64,000 bases of DNA. Source: Lepisosteus oculatus (taxonomy: Eukaryota; Chordata; Actinopteri; Semionotiformes; Lepisosteidae). A program made the position numbers and the translations under genes. Below the pieces are notes generated by a model that had not been told where the DNA came from, ran no database searches, and saw nothing but the letters and a program-made list of their open reading frames with translations. Shown piece after piece: positions 21,501 through 34,700 of this stretch (position 1 is its first letter; the number at the start of each line of letters is the position of its first letter). The stretch is from contig NC_090704.1 of NCBI RefSeq assembly GCF_040954835.1, positions 15,092,001 through 15,156,000 of the forward strand. The letters run 5' to 3'.

Positions 21501-24500
21501 TGAGCTGAAAACACAACCCAATACAGTGTTTGAGTAACAATTGTACAGCAACACCCAAAGCTCTGGATGACTGACACTAGGCATCAATTGAAAACAAAGA
21601 ATTCTGGCAATTAATCTCCATTTGCAGCATAAACCTGTGCTGTGATGACCTGATTGATTAACACCTTTTCAAGTTCTTGCTTATATAGACTGTTCCTAAT
21701 TAACAATGCTAGAATGTGCCATTGTAAACATGTCCGATTTTGATATGCACAGTTATTCTTTGATTAAATCAGATAACATGTTTAGAATATGATGAGTGTT
21801 TGAACAGTGACTGTTCTGCATCTTTTTTTTACAATGACATACCTCTTGTTAAAATGCAGTTAGCAGTTACTGCCTCTTCACTAGATCCCAGGTCAACAAA
21901 TCTGCCATTTAGGTACAGGATGTTTTGATTCTTATTAACTTATTAACTATTATTATTGCAAATTCAAAGCTGTAATTATTCTATATTACAGCTGTCTCTG
22001 TTCTGTTGAAAAAATATTATTAGGATGTCTCATTCAACAACTGGTTTTCTAAAATGAGCAGCCACATCAATTGCATTGATGCAGACTGATTTGGATTAAT
22101 GGTCAGAATCACCTGTTAACTCTGCTTCAGTGACTTATGAGGTAGAGCACAAAGTTTAAGTTTGAAGCAGCATGATTTGTTGCATAATAAGCAAATTCAT
22201 AGTCTTTTTAACTTCCAGAGATCATGAACACTGGAAACGAAGAGCACACAATATGAGTCACATATGAAGTTGGGTGTCAAAGAGCATAGAGAAACTGAAT
22301 CTTCTGCAGGATATGAATCCTTTGCCGTTACCCTGAGATTTTTTCTTCATTCCTTTTTGAAATGGAAAAAAAACATCCCTTTCCTATCACAAGACATCTC
22401 ATAAATACCTCCAGGGCTTAAGTTAAAAGCTCCTGGCCGCTCTTGGAAGTAAATATTTGTTTAGAACGTAGTCTATCTTAGGCAATGTGCATGGTACATA
22501 GATTAAAACAGAGCACGGGTGTTTTTGGAGATTAGCAAGCACTTAAAATCCCCACTCTGTATCCCTAGCACAGTCATCCTTTTAAAGTTAAAGACCAATA
22601 AATCTGCTGCATGTCTGCTGTCAGAGGGAGAAAGTGCCAGCAAGCCTAGCCATGAACATTCAGCAGCTTTTTTAATTCTAAAAGCTGGCAAGCGCAAGGG
22701 CAGGATGATTAGGAGCAGAAACTGGCACCCAGAGAAGGAAAAGCCACTAACAAAGCACAGTACACTGGAGCCAAGAGGGTGGCGACAGATTGGGACCAGA
22801 AGAGGAATTATTATCCATCTAAATACAAAACAAGGTAAATAGGGCAAGAAATCTGTAAACTGGCACAAGTATAAAATTACAAGTGCACCAGCCTGTGAGA
22901 AAGAATAATTACTAACAAAATGCAGACTGTGTTTATATTTTAGTATTTATACCCATTCTGACATGTATTAGTGATGAGAAAAGTAATTCATTTGACTCCA
23001 TTATGGTGATCCAGTTAGCAAACCCTGAGTTAATGATCCGAGAGATATGACCATGGATAATTACATGGTGGTACTGGAATACACAAGAGGCAGTCCAAAC
23101 TTCCAACATCTATTATTGCTATGGGCTTGCTGAGCCACAGGGAAAGACAAACAAACAAAAGCAAACCACACAGAGTGTGTTTGAGCTCACTGATTCTAGA
23201 TCAGCATGGTGATAGAACAGTGATCAATCTCACAATGACCTTTATTGCCAAAGCCAGCAAAACCGAGGTCTCTTCTTAGAAGCAAGAGATTAATTAGGTG
23301 GCAATATGGAAATTGGAATATCTGACCAGCCTCAATCACATTGATGCATTGTAGGTAAGAGAAACTGAAGCGATTTTATGCCAAACAAAGTCATGCTATG
23401 GCTATGCTTTCTTTCCATAAACAATGATAAAATCTTCAGTGAAAGTCTAAATATGATGTGATTTGGAGGTGAAATAAGTGAGTCATCTGGTGGTGTATAT
23501 ATACACTTGTCTAGGGTCCCTAAGTGGCCTAAAAATGACTCAGATAAAAAAGCTCAAACTGTGCTAATGTACATTTTGAATGCCAAGAAAAACCGAAAAA
23601 GGGACCCCTGGAAAGGCGCCCCCTTAATGTGTTGGACTCGTAATCACTTACCTTGTTGTTTGCCAAGTATAAATAACTGAGGTGATCCAGCAGTTCAAAT
23701 GCCTCATCATCAAGACCTGTTAATAAGAAAATCCAGCCTGACATATTGCTTAAAAGAATCTTAAAAATTACAAGTTGTCTTGTAAGGCATGAGGTTCCTG
23801 GGTTAGTGAAGTATATCTGTCAGCTGTGTGAGAGTGTACAGGAGGCAGCATTTCTCAAATTCAATGTAATTCTAAGGACCATCAGGCATATTTATACTCA
23901 ATTAGTTAGACTGACGTAATTGCAAAAAAAATAGACTGATGAGGAAATATTTAACAAAATAAATGGCACTCTTAGATTTTTTTTTAAAAAGAGAGCAGGA
24001 ACATTGAACGTGTCAATAAAACACGCACACTCCAGATGTTCTGCTCTCCGTTACTCAGAACAAAGCTACATAAAATACTCTCCCTGACACATCATGTGAC
24101 AAAAAGGAAGACTTGACAAAATCTGAAAACTGGCACAGCAGACATTTGCGAGCTGACTTCAGTTGCCATTGTGTACTGTACTTTACTTCCTTTTTTAAGA
24201 TTTAATAGATCGGCTTTTGCATTCATTAAATGTTGTATCCAGGGGCATCAGTTCTAAATGACTAGCAGCAGCATTACTTGATCAGATGTACTACTGTAAA
24301 GAGTCGGGGTGTAGCCCTGAAGAGAGACTCCAATCCTGTCTGTCTGCTGTACACATGTGGGAATCGTATCGGAGGTGCCGAATGTGCATTGTGCAGGTAC
24401 TCTCACCATGAGATGTGAGCCTGTTATTCTGCAGGTTGAGTGTCTCCAGTCTGAAGAGTCGAGACAGCTCATCCACCGTCACTGCTTGTATCTGATTGTT

Positions 24501-25166
24501 CTGAAACACAAGAGCGACAGGCCCCAAATGCAATTCAATTTTGCTGTTTGCGAGATTTATTACCATGCCTGTACTACATATAAACTGTGTTCCAGTTTGT
24601 TATCATATTTTACAGCGCAACCACTATGAGATCATTGTGCTTTCCTTTGACATGGTTCTTTTTTCACCTGTACCAACCACAACAGACTTCCACAGCAAGG
24701 TACAGTCAGAATAAAATGATCATACTGTACATAACGAGCATCAACATACTTCATATTTCTTAAGGCACAAAAAACAAACAGATTATAATTAAACTTGGCT
24801 TAAGATATACAAGTAAACCCATGTACCATGCAATAGCAGGGCACCTGTCAAATTGCTTTCTTGTACTGTAAAGAGCCAGTAGGGTTCTACCTGTAGAGAG
24901 AGGTGCCGAGTGGTGTCTGGCAGCCCACTGGGAAAATGCTCCAAGTCCACCCCAGCACAGTCCACCACCCCCTCAGGAGTACAGGCACAGTCCTCAGGGC
25001 AGTCCACCACCTCTGTCAACTTAACAGTGGGGGGGGTTGTCTCTTCTACCCACTCGTCCTCTTCTTCCTCCTCCTCTTCTTCCTGCAACTCAGCTTGGCA
25101 CTGCACCAGCCCCCAGCTCAGCGACAGCACCAACAACACGAACAGGAGCCCCCTGGCCTGCGTCAT
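15344..25166 (-). CDS. PODN: PODN, podocan, class V small leucine-rich proteoglycan (9 coding exons, complete)
   Basis: Secreted extracellular-matrix proteoglycan; family knowledge says it binds collagen and restrains smooth-muscle growth. Coding exons in transcript order: 25166-24891, 24500-24407, 23716-23652, 21504-21395, 21021-20865, 20197-20082, 19332-18675, 18014-17866 and 15500-15344. Total 1782 bp, 593 residues, against about 613 in human. Residues 1-23 form a signal peptide ([20 protein letters not shown]). A Glu run follows, then an N-terminal LRR cap C56-x3-C60-x-C62-x7-C70, then about 20 LxxLxLxxNxL repeats, and an acidic C-terminal tail ([16 protein letters not shown]). N-glycosylation sequons NGS, NLT, NET and NLS are present. 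I chose the Met beginning the signal peptide; an in-frame Met 43 codons upstream would bury it. Confidence 0.95.
16760..17226 (-). repeat. 5S rRNA-headed SINE, near full length
   Basis: Minus strand: a head with GTGAGCCTGGCTAGTACCTG and GATGGGAGACCTCC, matching the end of 5S rRNA, then AGGTCC...-type body blocks (GGTGTTATGCAGGTGTTGTG), GGTGGTGGAGAGTCC and a tail ATATAGGTGTAAGGATTATT. It lies in the last PODN intron. Confidence 0.75.
17866..18014 (-). CDS. PODN: PODN coding exon 8
   Basis: Encodes [38 protein letters not shown] and [11 protein letters not shown]. Acceptor CTTCAG, donor GTAAGC, Arg codon split AG|G. Confidence 0.93.
18675..19332 (-). CDS. PODN: PODN coding exon 7 (large LRR exon)
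   Basis: 658 bp, 219 codons of continuous LRRs from [20 protein letters not shown] to [11 protein letters not shown]-rich. Acceptor CAAAG, donor GTGAGT. Long open frames on the opposite strand here are shadows of the GC-rich codons. Confidence 0.95.
20082..20197 (-). CDS. PODN: PODN coding exon 6
   Basis: Encodes [18 protein letters not shown], then [20 protein letters not shown]. Acceptor TTACAG, donor GTGAGT, Ser codon split AG|C. Confidence 0.93.
20865..21021 (-). CDS. PODN: PODN coding exon 5
   Basis: Encodes [20 protein letters not shown] through [20 protein letters not shown] and LK. Includes an NGS sequon. Acceptor ATTCAG, donor GTACAC. Confidence 0.93.
21395..21504 (-). CDS. PODN: PODN coding exon 4
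   Basis: Encodes [20 protein letters not shown] then [16 protein letters not shown]. Acceptor TTTCAG, donor GTAAAG, Lys codon split AA|G. Confidence 0.92.
23652..23716 (-). CDS. PODN: PODN coding exon 3
   Basis: 65 bp encoding [20 protein letters not shown] and Lys, one LRR. Acceptor AACAG, donor GTAAGT. Confidence 0.92.
24407..24500 (-). CDS. PODN: PODN coding exon 2
   Basis: Encodes [19 protein letters not shown] and [12 protein letters not shown] plus one base of Gly. Acceptor TTTCAG, donor GTGAGA. Confidence 0.92.
24891..25166 (-). CDS. PODN: PODN coding exon 1
   Basis: 92 codons: signal peptide, acidic run of Glu, [12 protein letters not shown] linker, LRRNT cysteines and the first LRR strand ending RHLSLQ. 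Donor GTAGAA. The open frame continues upstream of the ATG into probable 5'UTR (to about 25295). Confidence 0.93.
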
Positions 25167-27867
25167 GTTCAGTATTACTCTGGAAAAGCAGTTGTTCGAG
25201 ACGGCAAACGAGTGCCTCCTCAGCCTCTCTAAATGGGGTCCCTTTCGCAAGGCTTTGAATAGGGACCCCTCCCTGCCAGCAGCAATCTGGAACAAAGCAC
25301 AGCCAGCAAATTACTAATGGATTTCTGTCTGCATTTTCAGTTCTAAATCATCTCATGGGTCTCTATGAGAGGAAGGCAAATCTAATTAAAATCATTTGCT
25401 GACTTTTGTTTTCCATAAATTGAACACATCTTGGGTTTCAGAGAATGGCGCTTTCTCTAAAGAATAATACGAGTGAGAAAAGTAAGTAAAAGCAGAAAAT
25501 ACACTGGCTTCTAACACAATAAAAAGACTGCATTATAATAGGACGGTGCTATTCCGTGCCATTTGAAGGACAGAACACAAAGATGTAATGAACATAGAAG
25601 CAGCAGCAGAACCCAGGCTTTAGCCAAGAGATTGTCCATTGATGGAGACACTGAAAGTCACTAAGAGAATAAATTTGTTTTGTCCCTGGTACTTTGGGAG
25701 GTCTCCGTTTTCCTAACATGGCTGCTGTTACATAATCAGGAATGTGGAGCAACACACCCAGACAGTCAGTCTGTCTGAACACATCCCTGAACCCTTCTTA
25801 ACCTCTGGACGTCACCTGCTCTCACACACAGCTGTGCAGCTGTAAAATACAGACATCTACATAACACAGCTGGAGGCTTTGGGAATTATCTTGACAATGC
25901 ATATTTGCAGAATACAGTCATGCAGCTAAACCAATTTTATGCCGCTTGTCATCACTGAAACGTTCTATGTAAAAAACACGTCACAGTGGGCAGTGTTAAA
26001 TATACATTAATTCGCATTTATTTTTATGCAATTTCACATTTTGTACATTTTATTTTGCACCAGTGAAGGAGTTTTGTTTTTTATTCTCTGTGGAAATCAG
26101 AAATACTCTGCTTATTTTGTTAATTAGAATATGCCAAGGTCTTTGAAATTATGACTGCTCGTAATCAATATGGATATGGATGAATTGCAAAGTGTATATG
26201 GTGAATTGCAAAGCTTCTATTAGCTCTAAATCACAGCAGTTTATTTAGATCTGCATTTTACTTTGCTAGAGTAGGAGCACATAGCACTTACCAATCTACT
26301 ACTAAATTCAAGTACATATTGGCAGGCATCTCCCACCAGCTAAATCTGTCCTAGTCCTGCCTGCTAACCTTTTCGTGTCTTCCTGATGACAATTCCCAAG
26401 GCCATGAGGATGAGCACATTTGACCTCTTTTGGAGATTGTTCAAACTCTTTTCTCATTTCTAATGGTAAGATTTCACCAAGCATTTATTGTTAAACATAA
26501 GAGCATGAGTGTTGTTTGCAAAACAGGAAAGCATTGTTTGGACAGCTGACATAAAAGGATACAACACTAATTACTGCACTAATTATTGCAATTTTCCTAC
26601 TGAAACTTCCAAAAAATATATTGATTTTTTTAGGATACCTGCGCAGAGCTCCTGTGAACATGATATATTTATTGGATTTCTAAACAAACCAAAGTATGGA
26701 TTTCTTGGAGATGTTTTTAGTTTGGATTCAGAGACGAAAACTGAAAGACACATGTACATACCTGGTACTGCCACCAGTACTGGTAGACACTGGTACAGCC
26801 ACTCATTAGATGAAGTTTACAAGTACTGAATGTGCTCTAAAAAGTTTTCAAAAGCACAGTCAAGCAAGTTGTTGATAAGAGGTTCTAGTGAAATAATTAA
26901 AGAAACAGTGTGCCCATTCTTATGTCTACATATACACATTTTTCTTCACAAAAGCAAAACTTATTTTCTGATTTTTTAGAAATCCTTGGATTACTGAAGA
27001 TTATGGAGGGAGATTATTGTAATCTTTTACAACGAGACACTAGCAATGAAATCAAGGTTAAAGTTTAGTGAACTGTGGAATTATGAATCAAATTCATGAT
27101 GACTGCATCCGTAAGGCAGAAGCCTGCATCAGGACTTGCTGCAACATACAACAGTGCATTGCACAAGCTTATCTGTGGTGAAGCAGTATCTCTGTGTCAC
27201 GAGAGGCAGATTAAAGCCCTGTAACCTGCTATCGCACAGCATTCTGCTTGGAAAACCATCGTCTTAGAATTGCCAGCAATCTATTTGGCAGTAGTGGAAA
27301 AAATCCAGCAGGCAATATGTTTGCACTGTTATTAACTTCTCCCAGACAATCACTCAAGCCACATTACCTGTCTCCCAGAGGATCTGCTCCATATGTATAC
27401 ACCAAATTATTATGTGCCCCATTCAACGACACAAAACCACTTTTCAGTTAAGAATACTGAGATATTTATATCTATTAGTTTTGAGATCATAAGTAATAAA
27501 TTACTAATTCATGGTTGTTCACAAATTGCATACCGCGAAGTGCAGATTAAAACTAATCACAGTATCCATATTTTTTTAAGTCATTAAAGCATTATGGTAA
27601 TAATTAACTGCATAGTGAAAATTAATAGTTTTAACTAAGAGGGTCGTAAGAATCACTTCTCAAAAATGTCTGATTGTCAGATAACAATGGAATGATAGCA
27701 TTTTTACTGTGAAAAAAACTCACCTTTATTGGCTCGGGTTAGTGCTGAAGGAAGCGATAAAGTCTGACTTTAAAATCCACAAAACACAATCCCATGTCAG
27801 GACTGGAAGAAGCCCTGAGCTCGACAGAGACGGTGCCACTACCACCAAGAGATCCTTTCCAGATGTG

Positions 27868-27924
27868 TGTGCGTGTGCGAGAGAGAGCGAGAGAGAACTA
27901 GTGAGAAGGAGAGAGAGAACAACT
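27868..27924. repeat. GT/GA-rich low-complexity stretch
   Basis: Runs of GTGTGTG then GAGAGAGAGCGAGAGAG and GGAGAGAGAG. Confidence 0.75.
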
Positions 27925-28841
27925 GAAGAAACTGAGGAAGACATGCTCAATCTTTCCAACTAAGAAATTCCTGCTCTCTGACTTTTTTTTTGTCCCACGA
28001 CAGGTCTTTTCCAGTTCCCGTATGGAAATGTCTTTACGTTGCAAAGGAAAGATTAATTTGTGCAGAATAAAAGAAATATCCCTTTGCATCTTGGAAATCA
28101 GCCCATTTCCTTTCCAAGATTTAACAGAACCCAAAAGTAGGGCAAATAGTTGTTGCCTACAATAAATGTCTTCAGAGCCACTGGGTTTTAAAGACATTGT
28201 TACTTTCATACAGTAAAATAAAGACAGCTGTCTATGTTGAACTCCGCTTTCTATTCTGTTACTGCCTTTGAGTTTCAGCACTTAAGAGCGTCAGAAAATT
28301 CTTTTGAGCAACATTGACAAATTAAAAAAACTGGATGCAATGTGTTTGTTTTCTTTGGTCTTGATCTCCAGATTCCATTCCAAACAATGTTTCAGAAAGT
28401 TTATAAGCCAGAGGAGGACTTTTGAACCAATTCTCACCCTTTCATCAAAGTTTCCGTTCAAAATACCTTTTTGAAACAGGAATTCAGCGGCCAATTTTCA
28501 GACACTTTGCTGTCTTTACAAGAAAGTAACAAAAACCTTACCGTGCAGTAACCAAATCTTCCGAACAACTCTCCAGGACTTTGTGTTAAAGCTGAGCCGC
28601 TGAGATTACCAAGAAATTGTTACTTCTCTTATTCCTAAAATACAAAAACAAGCCTTTTTGTACATTATTGGAAACATGCATGTATCCACTCAAGAATTAT
28701 ACGACTAATACTGCCTGATGCTCCTGAGTACAGTTATAGTTCAGCTGTGGTCTTGATTAAAAACAAAACACTTGCATGAAAAGGTTTCTTTAAGTGTGAT
28801 GCAATACTTTTTGAAAAGCCTAAGCGAAGGGGGAAGAACAG

Positions 28842-28889
28842 GCACATTTGCTTTCTCTGAGAGCTGTTACAGGTGAATGCTCCAGCAGA
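28842..28889 (+). repeat. Local direct repeat, copy 1
   Basis: GCACATTTGCTTTCTCTG followed by a TGTTA, AGGTGAATG and TCCAGCAG series. Copy 2 is at 29681-29726. Confidence 0.6.
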
Positions 28890-29680
28890 AGGCAAGATCT
28901 TCACTTACTCCCCCTTTAACATTCCCTTCACTTTAATTGCCCCCTCTTAAGTTGCCCCCTGGGGATGAAAAAAGTTTAATTTAATTCATTTTTTCCAAAC
29001 CTGTAACAGCGGGAATGTAGTGGAAATGTCAAAAGAAAAAGGATAGGCTGTTAAGGGCTCAGTGTGATCATTTCTGAACTGCACCTGAGATGAAAACCAG
29101 ACAAGCAGCCAGGCTAGAAAAAAACAAATCAGAAGACAGGGACCCTTGTCTTCTCAGAGCTTGTTTACAGATTTTCTCATTTCTTTGTCTTTCTCTCTCC
29201 CTCACCTGTAGCACAGTCAACCTTAATCAAAGCAGAATTTTTGGCACAGATATGTTGATTTCACCCTCCCATATCCATGAAAGGTCATGAAAGAAACGCA
29301 TCTGAAATGATTTAAAGCAGAAAACAGCAGCTCCACTGCCTCCCCCAAAAGATCCCTAGTGATTCCAGTTTCTCCAGAAGGAAATATGCAATATTTCCAT
29401 AAGGATTGACAGATACCAGACCCCACATTCCTAATATGAAGCACCCACCCGAGATTCCTTATAGCCAGATCTTAGTCTTGTAGGATCACCCTGGAAAACT
29501 GATAGTCACTTTCAATCAATATAATTTCTAAAATGCACCATGTTATTGTTTAAAGTAATGTCATAATACTGCAATATATCATTTGAACTAGTGCATTATT
29601 AATACCCATAGTAGCAGTTACTGGTGTTTACCAAGCTGATGCCTTCATTCACAGGAACTTTAAAAAAAGGAGAAGGAAAA

Positions 29681-29726
29681 GCACATTTGCTTTCTCTGTG
29701 AAATGTTAAGGTGAATGTTCCAGCAG
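29681..29726 (+). repeat. Local direct repeat, copy 2
   Basis: GCACATTTGCTTTCTCTG, TGTTAAGGTGAATG and TCCAGCAG, in the same order and orientation as 28842-28889, about 840 bp away. Confidence 0.6.
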
Positions 29727-31529
29727 GAAAATTCAAACACGGTAACAGAAATTCTACTCAGTAGTAAAGATCAATGAAATTAAAAGATTAGAGTTTAACG
29801 CTAAGCAGTTATATAGCACTTAGAGCAAACAGAGAGATGGGTCTTACCATGTACTGTGCAATCTGAACAGGTGGATCTTGAAGAGGCACGTAAAACACTG
29901 CCTTCAACAGGGGTGGGTGAACTTGTCCTTTATAGAACGAGCTCACACATTTCCTGCTGTGCTGTCTTATCTGAAACTTTACCTGAGAAAAATATTACAC
30001 TGACTGGTATTACCTAGGCAACAAGTATGACCGGGATCACACAGAAAGTGTGAAAGTATAACATCTGGAACGTGTTTGAAAGGCAGTGCTGCAACCATTT
30101 ATATTAAAAAATATTCTCTTATAAAAATGTGTAAGCCGATATAAAACCCATAAAAAATCAAATGGGTAACTGCTACCCTACCAGAATTATATTTTGATTT
30201 GTAGGTTATATAGAACAATGATGAAAAATACTTTTTGGTGTAAAAAATAAGTGTTAAAGATTAGCAAAACTGCAGAATTTCCTCAGTCTGTTAACATAAA
30301 TCAGATGGCGTAAAACAATAAACCATATAGGATTCCACGGCTCTAGTCCAACTGCTACAGTCTTTAGTTTCACACGACAGAACACAGCCACTGCAAAAAC
30401 ACAGGAACCAGACCTCAAAATGAATCATTAGCTACATAATACAAGTACTAATTGCAAAAGCCAACGCATTTTACAGGCCTTCAGACACTCTCCCGATACA
30501 TTCGACCAGCAGAAGGTTAGAAACCTACCAAACAGACATTGTTGGTCTTTCTGGGCTGCATTTGCTTTAATAAAAATGTTTCACGCATGGCTCTCCATGC
30601 AGCCTGCACCAAATTCCCTGGGCTGCCAAGTTTCAGACTCAGAATTTACTGCTTAAAAACTTATTTCCAGACATGTCATCAAAAATATTCATAAGCACCT
30701 CTGATCCAAAGTATAAAAAAAGGGTTGTGCTGCTCTGATTCACATGCAGGGCTAATCAGCCATCACTCCGCATCCTGCATAGTGAGCCAAGTCCAGCCTT
30801 ATTGTGCACAGCCTCCAAAAACAACTTTTGCTAAAGTGCGCAATTCCCTTTTAACTCTAAAAACCGACTGCGTGTTCTACTGCAGTTGAGAAGCAATAAT
30901 TTCACATGCATGAACTGAGCAGAGCTTCCATTAGAAAATTGGCCCATTAGTAAAACCGAATCATTGCCTGGATGCTGAAACTCTTTGCTCAAGTAATCAC
31001 AGACCCCTCACAATCACTTTTATGCATTCAAGGTTCTGAAACTATTATTAAGAGTTCAACTAGAAGTCTATGTATTAACAGTAGAGCTAAGGGAAAGCCA
31101 GCATCCATGTAGAAAAGGTAGTCTTAACCAGCAAACTATATTTCATGGTTGAAGCAACAATGGCACTGACCGGCAAAATTCATGATACGGTTACATTTCC
31201 AGGAGACGTTTGAGAAAATTCTGAACAGAAGAGTAATTTTCTATGTGTAAATACCCCAAATCCTCAGTATTATATGTAAATGTAAGGATTAAGAACTGAA
31301 AATGAGCAGAACATACACTGCAGCATAGTTGTGTCAATGTGAGGTAATTAGGGGAGTGCCACAAGGAACTGTTTTAGAAATCCTACATTTCACACTTCAT
31401 ATTAATTTAGATTCAGAGTCTAACATTGTAGTTATTCCATTTCATACAGAAATTGGGAAGGAGGGAGTTATACAAAGAAATTGTGTGTGACATGTCTATG
31501 AACGTAGAACATTTTGGAGCTGATAAAGA

Positions 31530-31740
31530 AGAACGTAGGGTTCAGTTTTGGACAGGACATTACAAGCAGGATATTGCTGTATTGAAAAAAATTGAAAGAG
31601 GGACCAGAAACATTTTCCAGCCTGAAAGCATATTATACATAGCAAGGCTAATGGAAAAGAATCTCTCCGGTCTTGAACACTCTGCAGGGCAATTTGGTTC
31701 AAGATTCAAATTGTCCTCAGAGGCAGGGGTGCCCTAATCC
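31530..31740 (+). mobile_element. LINE reverse-transcriptase remnant
   Basis: The plus-strand frame reads VQFWTGHYKQDIAVLKKIER followed by GTRNIF. This resembles the conserved end of CR1/L2-type reverse transcriptases (pattern VQFWSPHYKKDI..LE..Q.RATR). No intact element surrounds it. Confidence 0.6.
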
Positions 31741-34700
31741 TGTCACCAGACAGAACTACAGGTTTTATAGGCAGCCTCCTTTTCAGAGTCGATGAGCAGA
31801 GATATGGAGCTCCTGTTGCCCTCTCCTGTCTAAACTATTGATTTAGCCAACTACTTCACAGCAGAAACAGAAACTAGTCACCCCAAACCTCCAAAGTCAT
31901 CCAAAGTCTTATTTATAAAGTGCAAGGTACATACTGTAATTAAACCCTTGAAAAAGGTTATATCTGAACACATACCACTCCAAAATATTCCATTTCAACA
32001 CCACGCTGACAGTCCTAATGAAAATGTCATTGAGATCAAAATGTTGACAAAGTAGGGTGTTGTAAAAATATTTGCTGCACTTGAAATAAGTTGCCAGTAT
32101 TACTTTTTTTTGACTGGCATAAAATCAACAGTGAAACAAAGACCCAGGGTCACAAGTGGAAATTAAGAGGAAATGTTTCCAAGAATATAACCAGGGGGCC
32201 ACTTTAATTACACAAAGTAAATGAGTTGTGCTGACCCAGGCCTGTCGCAGAGCCTGAATCTGACAAAAGTCTGCATGATAGTCTATATCAGATTGATAAA
32301 GAAATCAGCATACAAAAAAGAAGAACGGACTATTCATTTGCAAAATATTTGTTTATGTTCTTAACATGATTGTGATGACTGTAAAGTTTTTACCAAAATA
32401 CAAAATTACAAATAACATACCTAGTAAATAATGGTAGAACAGTGAACCAACCACTGTCAAACAAAAAGACAATTTTGAGCACTGGGTTTGTAAGTTGCAG
32501 TTCTGGGGTGGGTTAACTTTTCTATGTAATCGGGGCATTTCATTGCCAATACTGCAGAAGACAGCTGAAGTATTGGTACAAGTCAGAATTTTCTTGAAGT
32601 CAATATAACCATTCAGACTATAAACTCAATTGCATGTGAAAGGCACACACAATCTCAAGGATCCTAGTGTTATCTTCTTAAGCATCAAAATGTTTGACTA
32701 AGTAAAATCAGCAAAATATTTGCAGGCTCATGCTGTTATTAAAGAGGTATCAATCATATCGCCTATCTTCTCCTTGTTACCCAGAACAGAATTCTTTTAT
32801 AATTAAAACATACAAATGTGTATCATATGGTTTCTAACATACTCATATTGGAAGCCAGTTGCCACTGCAGGACATTTCAGCCTGTGCAACACTGAAATGA
32901 TTCCCCATATTAACTCTACTGTCATGTTTGAGAAATCTTTTAGAAGTCAGACTGCATAGTCATTGTCTTGTCACAAGATGCTGGAAGAAAACATGCAAAA
33001 CATATCATAACCATTATACCTATAGTAAAAAAGACAGATTCAGATATGAATAATTCCCTAGTGTGTTATGCATCACATTATAATCAGAACATTTTCTCTA
33101 AAAGTTCAGTCATACATAAAAATCTATGAGGATAAACTGCTTCAGAGTCTATTATTGCAGCATTAAATCCTTAGAGACTGGCAGCAGGAAAACAGCTGGT
33201 AGATTATTTCAAGAAGAAAGATTGAGAGATTTGACTTTCTGTGGCAACAATAATCATTGCAAATCCTGCATAGTACACTGTAACATATGTACAATGCACA
33301 ATATATGTCCATACTTGTTCTGCCGAACATGTGTTACAGCATAATAAAAAGGCAATTAAAACTGTCTACAAAACTTTCATTTGACTAGACCAACAAACAC
33401 ATAAGTATTTCAGGTGTGCTCCGTCTAGTTGTACTAGTATCTAAAAAGACTCAACTTTTCATTTTAGGAACACATTACTCATTATTTAGAATTACAGGAA
33501 TATTTTGTATATTTCCCAAATGCTTCAATCATCAGGAATATAAGAATGTGACATTTCCCCATTTTATTAATAATATTTTCGTGTAACAGCCAGTTTGTAA
33601 TGCTAAGTACATACTGTACACTAGCTACAACCAAGAAATTCCACATATCATGAAAAATAATTAAATTAGAAAACAAAGACTGTAAATGAGGTACTGTAGC
33701 TCCCGAGGAATTACATGGTACACAATACCTTATGCTATAAAAATATCTTCAGATCAGACTAAATGATCTATATTTTCATCATGAGATTTTAGATCTCATA
33801 GGCTTCTATTTCCATATTGCAGAATTCGATAATGTGTCAGCAGTAAACAAGTCATGACAAAACATAACCTGCGGCCAAGAACAAAGACAACAGAACAGCC
33901 CATTATTTCCTGAATAAAACATTTTTAACTGATTCCAAGAATTATGAGAGACTAACCATAATCTTAACTCTCCAACCTCAACAACATTGACTTTAATAAC
34001 ATAGAAGTATGTAGAACTACTTTGTTTCAGTAAGCGTGCCCAGAGTCATGTGACTTAGAGTAATGTGAAATGGTTTGATGGAAATAATTATTCTGAGTGA
34101 TGACAAGTAGTCCCAAAACTTCAGTAGGAAACATTGTTCAATTTAATTGGTTCTACATGCAAAATGAAAACCATTTCAATAAAGGTCAAGTAAGATGTGC
34201 TGCATATATACAGTACAGAAGCCTGAAATCCTAACAGTATTTGAAACTTCTGCTTTTCTTGTAGACTTTAAGGAAAAACTGCAACTACCAGTATCTGTGT
34301 GAGCATATATGTGGAACAAAGATAAGTTTTTTTGTTTGTTCTTATTTCTTTGGAAGATTTGACTTTCAGGTATGGAAATGATTTTAAAGCATTTCAAGTG
34401 AATTTTTTTTAACCACGACTCTCAACTTATTATAGCACAATGAAAAATCTACAGTAAAACACTGTTATTAAGATATATAGTGTGTAGATACACTGTTCCT
34501 AAGAGGATGTATCAGAAGTAGCAAAGATGCCACAGTCTAAAATAATTTCTACAGTACTGTGTAAAGACATTGTGACAGTAGCTGTGAAAGAATGATTAGG
34601 AATCACTATACTGTAGTACCATCATTAGAGTTTCTAAACAGCTGGAATTTGGTTGTATATTTCAACATCTTAAAGAAAACATTTTATTTTAACAAAAATG

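Noticed and set aside
24910-25317. Plus-strand frames with a serine run opposite PODN exon 1
   Set aside because: The Ser run is the complement of the podocan Glu run; antisense shadow.
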